Part shown: in pieces, positions 11,001-21,893 of the stretch
Layout: each line of letters starts with the position of its first letter
Position numbering within the stretch: the stretch's first letter is position 1
Assembly (NCBI GenBank): GCA_002104895.1
Contig: MCFG01000130.1
Span: 1-30,000, forward strand
Source: Anaeromyces robustus
Taxonomy: Eukaryota; Neocallimastigomycota; Neocallimastigomycetes; Neocallimastigales; Neocallimastigaceae
Direction of reading: 5' to 3'
DNA length: 30,000 bases
The notes under the pieces: generated by a model
Seen by the model: only the letters and a program-made list of their open reading frames with translations
The model's database searches: none
What the model was told of the DNA's origin: nothing
Position numbers and translations under genes: made by a program

Positions 11001-12536
11001 ATGAGTGATAATAATAGTAATGATAATACAGTGAATGTTATAATACATTTAAGTGATGATGAAGATGGTATATCTAGAGATGAAAATCATGTCATAAATA
11101 AAAATGATTTAACATTAAGTGAAGAAATAGTTATAAAAGATAAATTAATGAGTGAAAATAATATATATTTAAGTGAAGAAGCTATGATAAAAGAAAAAAT
11201 AAAAGAAAAAGATGAAGGTAAATTTTATTAAAATATAATTATTTTATATATATATATATATTCATTTTATAAATTTTTATATTTTAACTTTCTACTTTAT
11301 ATCCTTTATATAACTATTTAATAATCATAATCATAATTATAATCATAAAAATTAGAAGTCAAACCACAAAAATTAACATTTTTAGAACGTTTAAAAAAGA
11401 TAAAAATTGATCCAGTCTTAATAGTAGCATGGTTAATGGCAATAATTTCATCCTTTTTTACCTACCCAGATGAAAAATATCCTTCTTATATTGATTGGAG
11501 ATCTTTAGGTATATTATGGTCATTAATGGTCGTTATAAGAGGATTAAGAGATAATTCAGTATTTGAAATTGTCGGAAAATTTTTATTAAAAAGAGTAAAA
11601 TATGGATGGCAATTAGCTTCAGTATTAATATTTATGTGTTTCTTTGGTAGTATGTTAATAACCAATGATGTTGCTTTGATTACTTTTGTACCTTTTGCTA
11701 TAATTATCTTGAAAAGTTCTGGTAGAGAAGATATGATGATCTTAGTAGTTGTATTTCAAACCGTAGCAGCAAATATGGGTAGTATGTTAACCCCTATTGG
11801 TAATCCTCAAAATTTATATCTTTATGGTATTACGGGGATGCCTATTCATGAATTTATTTTAACAATGTTACCTTTAACATCTTTAACCTTCTTTTTACTT
11901 ATATTAAGTATATTTATTTTACCAAAAAAGAAAAGAGCCATTATCATTGATGAATATTATACCATCGTTAAAAAACATGAAAATAAATTTCATATCACCA
12001 TATACTTTATCCTATTTATTATGGCCATATGTTCTGTATTAAGATTAATACCATGGTATATTGCAGCAGGAGTTATATTAGGAATCGTTTTAATATTAGA
12101 TTATCATGTAATATTAAAAGTCGATTATATATTATTATTAACGTTTATTGGATTCTTTATTTTCACTGGTAATATGGGACGTATAGAAAAAGTCAAAGAT
12201 ATATTAGAAGATTTAATTAATGGTAAAGAATTTTGGATAGGATTAATTACAAGTCAATTTATAAGTAATGTACCAGCAACATTACTTTTATCAGAATTTG
12301 CCAATAATTATAAAAATCTTTTACAAGGAGTGAATATTGGAGGACTTGGTACTTTAATAGCTTCTATGGCAAGTCTTATATCCTATAAATTGGCCTCCAA
12401 TGTCTATCCAAAGAAAAAGGGAAAATATTTATTAATATTTACATTAGTTAATATTATATATTTAATTATATTATGTCCTTTTTGGTACTTATTATATCAA
12501 GTTATCTTAAAGGAAAATAATAATAATTTAGAATAA
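11001..12536 (+). CDS. ArsB/NhaD (CitMHS) superfamily anion permease, two exons
   Basis: The gene joins exons 11001-11217 and 11386-12536 (455 residues, TAA at 12534-12536). The junction codon GAA (Glu73) is split after its first base, and both frames meet exactly. Residues 1-73 are an acidic, Asn/Ser/Glu/Lys-rich cytosolic leader. From residue 74 (RLKKIKIDPVLIVAW) to the end it is a polytopic membrane protein with about ten hydrophobic segments. It keeps the hallmarks of ion-transporter superfamily permeases (PF03600 type, closest by memory to the YbiR-like branch). ITNDVAL (164-170) is the first half-repeat signature, MLTPIGNPQN (206-215) is the anion-site loop, and SNVPATLL (about 366-373) is the matching second-half signature. 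NIGGLGTLIASMASLISYKL lies at about 389-408. The membrane part is full length and I see no damage. It presumably moves a small anion (organic acid or oxyanion) across a membrane, but the substrate cannot be read from sequence. It closely resembles clostridial SLC13-type permeases I recall, suggesting horizontal transfer. Confidence 0.88.
11218..11385 (+). other. Spliceosomal intron (168 nt) in the permease gene
   Basis: The donor is G|GTAAAT at 11218 and the acceptor is TTTTTAG at 11379-11385. ATTAAC about 12 nt before the acceptor is a plausible branch site. The intron is far more A/T-rich than the exons and has stops in all frames. It is in phase 1, and splicing joins the acidic leader to the membrane domain without a shift. 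It contains a short ATAATC repeat (about 11320-11350). The alternative of translation from Met90 (11436) would remove VLIVAW, the front half of the first membrane helix. Confidence 0.85.
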
Positions 12537-12537
12537 A
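12532..12537 (+). promoter_or_regulatory. AATAAA overlapping the permease stop codon
   Basis: The hexamer AATAAA spans the TAA stop (12534-12536). It is followed by T-rich sequence and TTTAG/TTTAT repeats (12550-12600). It could act as a polyadenylation signal, giving a very short 3' UTR. AATAAA is common by chance at this base composition, so the assignment is weak. Confidence 0.25.
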
Positions 12538-15489
12538 ATTTTTTATATTTTTAGTTTTAGTTTAGTTTAGTTTATTTTATTTAATTTTATTTAATTTATT
12601 CATTCACTTAATTTAATTTAAAATAATCAAAAATCAATTATTTATTGTAATAATATTTATTTATACATTTATTTAATTAGTTAGTTATAATACATTTAAA
12701 AAAGATTTTTTATTATATTTTAATAATATAATACCACATCAAAAAAAAAAAAATTTTTTTTTTCAAATTTTTTTTTTTCATAGGAAATTCATTAATACTT
12801 TACAAAAAAAAAATTTTTTTTTTTTTTTAAACTATTAAAATATAATAAATTTATTTATTATTATATTATATATTTTATTATATTATATAATATATACTTT
12901 TAATTTATTTATTTATTAATTATAATATATAAAAATACATTTAAACTATTTATTAATAATATATGTATATATATATATATTATAATATATTATATTAAAA
13001 GATTTCAATTAAAAATAAAAACAAAAAATAACCTATATATTAAAATATATATAAAATTATATTCTAAATATAAAATATTATAATTAAAATATATATTCTT
13101 ATTATATATAATAATATTAATATTAATATTAATATAAAAAAAAAAAAAACAAATTTTATAATAAAATTTTATATAAAGCATATAAAAAAAAAACATCAAA
13201 AAAAAAAAAAAAATAAATATTAAATAAATAATAAAATAAATAATAAAATAAATAATTTTTAGTAGATTATTAATATTTTATATTTAATATTTAATATTTT
13301 ATATTTTATATTTAATATTTAATATTTAAAATATATATAGTTAAATATTTTATGAATTATTATTTATTATTTATTATTTATTATAAATCATTTAATCAAT
13401 AAATAAACAATAATAAAAGATTAATTTTTTAATACATGAATAATAATGATATAACAAATAAATGGTCAAAATATATATAAATTTTTTTTTTTCTTTTTAA
13501 TTTTATTATTGAAAAAAAAAAAAAAAAACATTATAAAACGTAGATTTGACATAATTACTTAAATAAGGAATTATTATTTAATCACTATTTAATTAATATA
13601 CAAAATGAAAATAAGGGCTACATAAGTATGAAAAAGAAAAAAGAATTAAAAAAAAACCTTTAAAAACAATAATATTTTTAAACAGAACAATATATTTTAA
13701 TTTAAATAAAACAAAATGAAATGAAAAAAAAAAAATTCTTTTATTATATAATTATATAATATTATTATTAAAATAATTTTTTTTAATTTAATCTGAATGT
13801 AAAAAATGTCAAAAATCTAAAACTAAAGTTTAATATAAATATAAATTTTTTTTTTCTTTTTATTATTACATATTATATTAATATATTATATTAATATAAA
13901 TTTAAAACATTAATTAAAAATATAAATAATATAAAAAAAATTAAAAAAAATTTAATATAATAATAATTAATAATATAATAATTATTATTATCCGTGTTAT
14001 AAAATTTGATAAAAATAATAATGATTCATAAAATAGAAAAAAAAAAGTTTTATATTTATTAATTATCTTTTCTATTGTTATTTATTTGTTATTAACTATA
14101 TATTTATTGTTTGATTATTATTGATAATAATAATTTATTACTAAAAATAATTAGTTAATTAATATGGATTATTATTAATCATAATTAGTTAACTATGATT
14201 TATTATTATTATTTATTATTATTATTATTATTATTTATTATTATTATTATTATTTTTTATTATTATTATTATTATTATTATAATTATTATTTAATTATTA
14301 TAATTATTATTAATTTAATCAATATTATTTCATTTTTATTGATTTTTAATAATAATTAAAGTTTAAAAATTATTTATTTTTATCAAAATCTTTTAAAAAA
14401 ATTTTTTAATATCTTTAACACAAAAAAATAACCAAAAAGATAAAAAAAATTCCCAATTGAAAATTAAAAAAAAAAATTTTTTAATTTTTATTATATTAAA
14501 TATTATATTATACCATATTATATTATATTATATATTTATTAATATTTAATATAATATAATATAATACAATATATAATACAATAAACAATATAAAAAAGTG
14601 GATATTCATTTATTCCTAAAACTGTTCTCTTTATCCTCTTAATAAAAAGATGGTAAAAAAAAAAAAATAAAGCAAAAAAATGAGATTTTTAATAAATTAA
14701 ACTATACTATATCTATATCCACAAGAATAAAAAAAAGAAAAAACTATATACCAATATTACTATTATGTCGCTATTCTTCTTTTAATATTATATATTTATA
14801 ATTATTACTATTATTATTACTATTATTATTATTATATATCCTTAAAAATATTTAACAATATTAAATAATTATTTTATAATTATATCATAGGTAAAATTTA
14901 CTTTACTTGTTTTAAAATAAATATTATAGTAAATTTGTGTTATATTATTACATTATTATTCATCATTATAATATTATAATAAATAATAAATAATGGAAAT
15001 ATAAATTTAATTTTTTTTTATTTACTTTTTAAAGAATTAATGTTTGATGCATACCATATGGCTATACATAATTTGAGTTTTTTTTTTTTATTGATTAACT
15101 TTTTTTATTATATTTATTTTATTTATTTATTTTTTTTATTTTTTTTAAAATTAATAAATAAAAATAATTTATTAGTAATAACAAATCAAATAGATTTAAT
15201 TAATCCTTTTTTTTAGTTATTATCAATAATTCTTTTAACTAAAATTTAAAGTAATTTAGGTTTAAAATCTAATTAAATTTTCTTTTATAAAATAACAGAA
15301 AATTAAAAAATTAAATAAATAAAATAAATAAATAAATAAAATATAATAGTTTGATTTAAAATAACTTTGATTATTGATTATTTTTTTTATATTAAAATTT
15401 ATTGATTTTGATTGTATATAAATTGTTAATTTGTTTTATTGTTGATTTTACTTTTAATTAAAAATAGTTTCTGTATTAAATAATTATTT

Positions 15490-15529
<40 letters not shown>

Positions 15530-16440
15530 TCTTTTTTCTGTTTAAAGTATAATGTTATTAGTGTTTTACTACACAAAAATATATATACATACATATAATT
15601 AAAAGAATTAATTAATAAATTAATAATTTAATATAGATTTTATTTTAATAAATCATAAATCTTTAAGATAAAGTTATTAAAAAAAGAAATAATACTTTTT
15701 ATTTTTTTATTTATTTATTTATTTATTTATTATTTTTTTTTCTTCTATTATTATTCATTTTATATATTTAATTTTTCTTTTTTTTTTTTTTTTTTTAAAC
15801 ATTTTTTTTAATAAACTTTTTTAAATTATATTAAAAAAATAATTAATAAAAAATAATTAATTATCTTTTAATTAATTTTTTTTCTTCTACAAATATAAAA
15901 CTTTTTAGGAAAAAAAAAGTTTTAAGTTTTTTTTTTATTATTTAATATTATTCTTTATTATTATTTAAATATATAATTTATGGTTTAATATTATTGAATT
16001 GCATAATTATTTTATTATAATTATTATTATTATTATTATTATTTATTTGTTATTATTTTTTTTGTTATTTATTTATTATTGTTGTCGTTTTTTAAAATTA
16101 TTTTGTAATTAAAAAAAAAAATTAAAATATAAACTTAATATTTTATATTAAAAACATTCAAAGATAAACTTTAAATTTTGTATTTTTTATTATAGTTGAA
16201 ATAATATATGGTTTAATACTATTAAATAAAATAAAAATTTTGTCATGAAATATATATTAAATATATAATTAATATACTTTAATATATTATAAATAGGATA
16301 AACAATATATAAAACCAATTTTTGTGTGTTATTTTAGAGTTTTTTTTTAATGGAACAATAATAACTAATATATTGTTAAAATATATAAATAATATATATA
16401 ATAATAATATTAATTTTTTAGTAATAAAAATTTATAGATT
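12538..16440. other. AT-rich spacer 3' of the permease gene
   Basis: No gene is supportable. The spacer contains A-tract/T-tract junctions (12741-12763, about 12805-12829), a TTTAATA-type repeat (13265-13340), a TTA microsatellite block (about 14195-14290), and TTTA/AAAT arrays (15320-15345, 15488-15528, 15705-15735). Open frames here are translations of A/T runs. Confidence 0.65.
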
Positions 16441-16517
16441 AAGGTTCTTTGAAATGTGTTGTACTCACAAAAGTTGATATAACAATAGAATTTTAAATAA
16501 TAACACAAATTGTGTGC

Positions 16518-16558
<41 letters not shown>

Positions 16559-17340
16559 AAATAATAACTTTTAATAACTGTATTAAAAATACTAAAAAAA
16601 AAATAAAATAAAATAAAAATTACTTTTATAATAATGATATAATGAATAAATATAATAAATATTTGATATGAATATATCAATATTTGCTATATTTATTTAT
16701 TACTATTATTAACCACTTTTTCAATTTCTCTATTATAGATTTTTAATATTTATGTATTATTTATTATTTATTATCTATTATCTATTTTTTTATTATCTAT
16801 TATGGATAAATAATCACATTAAAATAAAAGTTTACCAACAAGAAAATATTTTTATACAAACATTATATGGAGGAACAATAGAACTTAAATTGAAAATAAT
16901 TACAATAAAAAAAAAGTCAACATTTTATTGTATTTTAAACTTTTTTTGTTATTCTTATTATAATACATTTTATTGTATTATAATAAAAATAACAAAAAAA
17001 GTTTATTTATTTAAAAAAAAAATGAAGATAAAAAATAAATACTTTAATAATATAAACCATAAAAATAATTAAAATAAAATAATATTGTCTTTTTTTATCA
17101 AATTATTATTAATTTTTATTATTTGTTTTTACATATATTATTATTATTATTAATAATTCAAAAATGTACTGAAACAAATTATTTATTATTATTAATTATG
17201 CTTATTTTGTCTTTTTTTTTTTTAACATTATGGATATTTAACTAAAAAAAAAAAAATAATAAAGTAAAAAAAAAACAAAATATATTACATGCTTCTAAAT
17301 TATTGAAACACAATAAAATTTATCATAAAATAAAGCATAG
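16441..17340. other. Spacer with one doubtful 106-codon ORF
   Basis: A 106-codon ATG frame lies on the plus strand at 16752-17072. Its first 17 codons are a TAT/TTA-rich hydrophobic run. Codons 18-60 are of more mixed composition, including the stretch ENIFIQTLYGGTIELKLK. I recognise no domain and it has no relatives in the window. It could be a small secreted or membrane protein, a decayed mobile-element fragment, or chance. A poly-A run at 16521-16555 lies just upstream. Confidence 0.3.
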
Positions 17341-17375
17341 AGAAAATAAAAATAAAAATAAAAACAAAAACAAAT

Positions 17376-17424
17376 ACTATGGAAAGTCACATGTTATCAT
17401 AAAAATTTTAAATTGACTGGACAA
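17376..17424 (+). repeat. Dispersed repeat copy A
   Basis: Copy A (ACTATGGAAAGTCACATGTT, then ATCATAAAAATTTT and a GACTGGACAA end) is repeated 779 nt downstream at 18155-18206 with few changes. The GC-bearing words match in order (CTATGG, TCACATG, TGGACAA), which argues against chance. Both copies are followed by a block carrying GTTACCAAACC or its inverted counterpart. Confidence 0.65.
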
Positions 17425-17562
17425 GAAAAACTACTATAAAATATTATAGGTTTTTTTTTATAAATTAAAAAAAAAAAAAAAAAAAAAGACAAATATAATA
17501 TTAATATTAAATAGTAGACATGAAAAAAATTTAAAGTTTTTTTTTTTTTTTTTAAAAAAAAA

Positions 17563-17594
17563 AATGTTACCAAACCTTTTTTAATAATAAAAAC
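17563..17594 (+). repeat. Block inverted relative to 18283-18313
   Basis: The word ATGTTACCAAACCTTTTTTA here reappears as its reverse complement at about 18283-18313, with a 2-nt insertion (GGTTTGGTATGTAACAT). With copies A and B it shows the region was built by duplication plus inversion of a small repeated element. A TTTAAAG plus long T-run occurs at 17530-17553 and again at about 18399-18417. Confidence 0.55.
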
Positions 17595-18040
17595 TATATT
17601 CTATTATCATAAAAAAAAAAAAAAAAAAAAAAAAAAAGCTCATCCACTTTATCACCACTTCTATAATAATCATATTAATAATAAATAATTTATTAAATAA
17701 TAAAAATGTTTATAAAACATTTTATATACATATTTATATTTATATTTATATTTATATTTTATATTTAAATAAAATATAAAAAATTCATTCTAAAAAAAAA
17801 AAAATATGTATAGATATTCTTTTATTATACAATAGAACTTTTTTTTCTTTTTTTTTTTTTTTTTTTTATTAGTTGTCTCCTAAATTCTATAATCTTATTT
17901 CAATAAAATGTTTACGAAACAAATTATATATTTATTTAGTTATTTTCTTATTATAATATGATTTATTTTGTTTTGACTTTTTTTTTTATGTTCTTTTTTT
18001 TTTTTTTTTCATTGTTTCCTTTGTTTTTTTTCTATACAAA

Positions 18041-18400
18041 CAATAAAGCATAATGCATAATATAAAATTCTAGATAATAGTAGTATAAAATAGAAATATA
18101 GATTATTATCATAGAACATCCATAACCTAAAAAAAAAAAAAAAAAACATAAAGTGCTATGGAATATCACATGTTATCATAAAAATTTTTTAGATGATTGG
18201 ACAATACATGAAAAAACATATTAATTATAACTTTTATATATATATAAAAAAAAAGAATAATCTTATAAATAGATTTAAACTTTTATTAATAAAAAAGGTT
18301 TGGTATGTAACATTTTTTATTAATAAAAAAAAAAAAAAAAAAAAAAAGAATAAAGCACAATAATAATAAACATCCATAACCTAAAATAAAAAAAAAATTA
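18041..18400 (+). repeat. Repeat copy B and CATCCATAACCTAAAA repeats
   Basis: This holds copy B of the dispersed repeat (18155-18206). It also has two direct copies of a unit starting AATAAAGCA and ending ACATCCATAACCTAAAA: one at about 18042-18131, long and interrupted, and one at about 18351-18385, short. The inverted GGTTTGG block lies between them at 18297-18303. This looks like a decayed non-autonomous repeat family. No transposase frame or terminal duplication is visible. Confidence 0.5.
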
Positions 18401-18450
18401 AAGTTTTTTTTTTTTTATTATTTTATTTTTTATGATTATAAAATATATTT

Positions 18451-18870
18451 CTAATTTTTTTTTATATATATATTTAAATAAATAAAAAAAAAATAAACAG
18501 AAAAATAAAAAGAAAAGAAAAGAAAAAAAAAAAAATAAAATTCATAATCATAGAAATTCTTATTAGAAAACGGTCTATGAATATTTAAAAATTTTTCTAA
18601 GCATTGTTTGTACTCTTTTAACTTAAAAATTTTATTATTTATTATAATTCTATTTGTTTTTATATAGTATACACAAAAAAAAATATTATTAGTATTCATT
18701 CAATAGACCGTTCAAATACAAAAAAATGCTTAACATTTAAATAATTTATATATGTATGTAAATAAAAGGATTAAATAATATAAAAAATAAAAAATAAAAT
18801 AATATAATAAAAGTAATTGGTTTAAAGAGGATGGTATATATCTATAAAAATTAAATAAATAAATAAATAA
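18451..18870. other. Spacer with doubtful 82-codon minus-strand ORF
   Basis: A minus-strand frame (18451-18699, ATG directly preceded by an in-frame TGA) encodes 82 residues. The middle is of mixed composition (KLKEYKQCLEKFLNIHRPFS) and the C-terminus is a homopolymer-derived Phe/Tyr tail. It is not recognised and could be a gene fragment or chance. The words AACGGTCTAT (18569-18578) and TAAGCATT (18598-18605) each have reverse complements, at 18703-18712 and 18725-18732. A short AAAT array lies at 18852-18878. Confidence 0.3.
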
Positions 18871-18900
18871 ATAAATAAAAGGGTTTTATTTAAAAATAAA

Positions 18901-19035
18901 AATAACCACGTTATAAAAAGGGTTTTAGTTTAAAATATAAGCAAATAATAAAAAAAATAACCACGTTATAAAAAGGGTTTTAGTTTAAAATATAAGCAAA
19001 TAATAAAAAAAATAACCACGTTATAAAAAGGGTTG
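18901..19035 (+). repeat. 55-bp minisatellite, about 2.5 copies
   Basis: The unit starts AATAACCACGTTATAAAAAG, continues GGTTTTAG and ends in an A-run. It begins at 18901, 18956 and 19011. The first two copies are identical as far as I can read and the third stops after AAAAAGGGTT. A diverged partial unit (AAAAGGGTTTTATTT) precedes the array at about 18876. The near-identity suggests recent expansion. The copies are adjacent with no spacers, so it is not a CRISPR array. Confidence 0.85.
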
Positions 19036-19442
19036 TTTTTAAATACATAACATGTACAAAAAAGAAAAATAAAATAAATTTATTATATAATATTTCCACT
19101 TTGCCAAGTTATATTTAATCTTTAAAACTTAAAAGAATATAATAAAATTAATATAAATATATTTATTCAAATACACTTTACCTTATTTTTATATATTTTA
19201 AAAAAAAAAAAAAAAAAAAAAGATAGGGATTTTTTTAAAACTTTTTTTGTAAACTTAAAATCTAGAGCTGTTTTTTTTTTTTAAAAAAAAAAATAAAATA
19301 AAAAAAGATTTTTTGTACACCCTCTGTGTAATATTGGTTTGACCAATAAAAAAATTAATCATTTTAATTATATTTTTTTTATAATTACATTTACATTAAT
19401 GTATTATAAAATATGTAAAAAAAAAAAATTATTTATTTAATA

Positions 19443-19648
19443 TATTATGGAATATTAGTAAAAATGATTTATACATTTTTTCAAATTTAATTGAACCCTT
19501 TTTTATTTTTATATTTTATTTTGTATAATAAAAAAATTTTTAAATAATGTTACACTCTTTTTTTTTTTATTTTATCATGGAGCTTTAATAAAAAAAAAAT
19601 TGATTTATACATTTTTTTTATTAATTTAATTGAATTGAACCCTTTTTT
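19443..19648 (+). repeat. Diverged tandem duplication, about 136-nt period
   Basis: TGATTTATACATTTTTT followed by AATTTAATTGAACCCTTTTT occurs at 19465-19505 and again at 19601-19647, where the second copy has an extra ATTGA. Each is preceded by a related TAT[TC]ATGG...TTA[GA]TA word (19443, 19573). No coding frame is associated with it. Confidence 0.55.
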
Positions 19649-21192
19649 TTTTTTAAACTTTTTTTTTTAATATATTTAACAAAAAAAAAAAAAAAAAGAT
19701 TTTCAATATGTATTATTAAAAACAATATTAAAAAAAACATGGACAAAACATTTTAGTTTAAAAAAAAAAAAAGAAAAATGATTTTAATTATTTTTTATTA
19801 ACTTTTATTTTTTTTTTTTTTTTTTGATTTTCTTTAATTTTTCATTTGTTTTATTTTCCTATTCGTGAACATTTACGATCCTTTAATAATTATTTTTCTT
19901 TAATAAAGAATTTAATTATAATTAAAATCACTTATTCATAATTAAAAAGTATTATGAATAGATTAAATAGAATATTAAAATCATGGTTAATTAATTATTA
20001 TTAAAATAATAAAATAAATATATAAAATTTCCATGTTAATATACATACTATTTATTAATTTAAAAATAAACTAATTTTTTATATATTAAAGGATTACTAT
20101 TATTAATACATTATTAATGCATTATTAATACATTACTAATGATTATTAATTACTATTAATGATTACTAAGTATTATTATTAATATTATTAATTATTATTA
20201 ATTATTCATTATTGTCATTATTATTATTTATTCATTTTAACCAACTTAACAATAATCTGAACTATATAATTAATTTATTAATAAATTAATTTTATGTATA
20301 TACATTTTATTTTCTATTATTTTAGTTATATATATTATATTATATTAGTTTATAATATTTATTATATATAATTTTTTATATATAATATAGATTACACTAT
20401 TTTATATTATTATTACATTTTATTAATCATAATTAATCATAATGTCTTTTCATAATATATTAGTTTTTATATTATTGAAATATTGAGTAATTTTTTGTTT
20501 TTGTACAATTCTTTTTTTTTTGTTAACTAATATTCTTTTTCTTTTTTTTCTTTTTTCAATTTTTATTCTAAAAAAAAAAATTTAATATTCTATTATTCCT
20601 TTTTAGTAAATCTTTTTTCCTTGTCATACATTAAATTTTATTGCAATTTTACTGGTTAACCAACTTTACTTTTTTAAATTAAATTATTAATAATTAAAAA
20701 AAAAAATTTTTTTTTTTAATTATATATTATATATTATGAAAAAAATAAAATTAAATAAAATAAAAAATTTTTTAATATTTTCAAAAAATTCAATTACATT
20801 ACAATATATTGACATTTAAATAAAACAAAATTGTTTATTCAACCACGTTTTTGTTTAATAAAAAAAATTTTTTTTTTTTGTAAATAACAACTTATAATAA
20901 AAATTGAAAAAAAAAAAAAAAAAAGAAAAAGAAAAAAAAATTTTTTTATAGAATTCTTAAATATAATTAATTATTATATAATATGACATAAACGAACATA
21001 TAAAACATCGAAAAAATAAAAAAAAAAGTACATTTTTTTTTATCTTTTATCTAGAAACAATAAAAAATCAATATATTTAATAAATATATTTATATATATT
21101 ACAATTATTTTTTTTAAAAAAAAAAAAACTTTCTCTTTTGTTTAACATTTCTGTTTTATCTTTTGGTTAATATTTCTTGGGTTTTTTTTTAT
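19649..21192. other. AT-rich spacer
   Basis: No gene is seen. An 11-bp minisatellite (TTATTAATACA type, about four units) lies at 20100-20143. It is followed by TTA-rich sequence, then poly-A/poly-T blocks at 20697-20720, 20908-20950 and 21112-21128. Confidence 0.6.
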
Positions 21193-21248
21193 ACAGAAAT
21201 TATAATTCTTATTGGTTTTATTTTTTTAAAAAAAAAATCTTTACAAAA

Positions 21249-21282
<34 letters not shown>

Positions 21283-21513
21283 TAAAAAAAATTTTACAGA
21301 AATCATAATTCTTATTGGTTTTATTTTTTAAAAAAAAAAATTCTTTACATAAGCAAAAAAAAAAAAAACCTTTTATTATAACAATAAAAAGATCTATTTT
21401 TCTAAAAAAAAATAGAAAAAAAGTTTTTTAAAAAAAAGATTGGGAAAAAGGGAAAAAAATTTTTACAGAAATTATAGAAATTATAATTCTTATTGGTTTT
21501 ATTTTTTTAAAAA
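21193..21513 (+). repeat. Three copies of an ACAGAAATTATAATTC...TTGG repeat
   Basis: The block ACAGAAATTATAATTCTTAT followed by TGGTTTTATTTTTT begins at 21193, 21296 and 21465. Copies 1 and 2 are each followed by TCTTTACA(N)AAGCAAAA and a long A-run, giving a 103-nt unit. Copy 3 has an internal duplication of GAAATTAT. The middle segment (21380-21464) contains TTTTTTAAAAAAAAGATTGGGAAAAAG, with a related TTTTTTAAAAA...GGTAGGGAAAAG at 21530-21565. Confidence 0.65.
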
Positions 21514-21693
21514 TTAGGAAAAAAAAAGTTTTTTAAAAAAAAAAAAAAAAAGAAGGTAGGGAAAAGAATATCAATAGGGAAAATTTTTTTATTTAATATT
21601 ATATAATAAATATATAATAAATATATGTAACCTTAACAAAAATTATAATATTTTGTAATTTTTTTTTATTTTATTTTATGTAACATTTTTTTT

Positions 21694-21893
<200 letters not shown>

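Noticed and set aside
11001-11231. Stand-alone 76-residue protein
   Set aside because: Its last codons (GKFY and stop) are intron sequence read through the donor GTAAAT. It is exon 1 of the permease gene.
11436-12536. Met at 11436 as the start of the permease gene
   Set aside because: It would cut off the front half of the first membrane helix. A GT...AG intron (11218-11385) joins an upstream ATG exon in perfect phase, so the two-exon model is preferred.
13005-13199. Minus-strand Ile/Asn/Tyr-rich frame
   Set aside because: Composition is that of the surrounding spacer, with only A/T codons.
16465-16680. Minus-strand frame with poly-Phe
   Set aside because: It is driven by a 35-nt A-run and A/T-rich flanks.
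18901-19035. CRISPR-like array
   Set aside because: The 55-bp units are directly adjacent with no unique spacers, and the genome looks eukaryotic.
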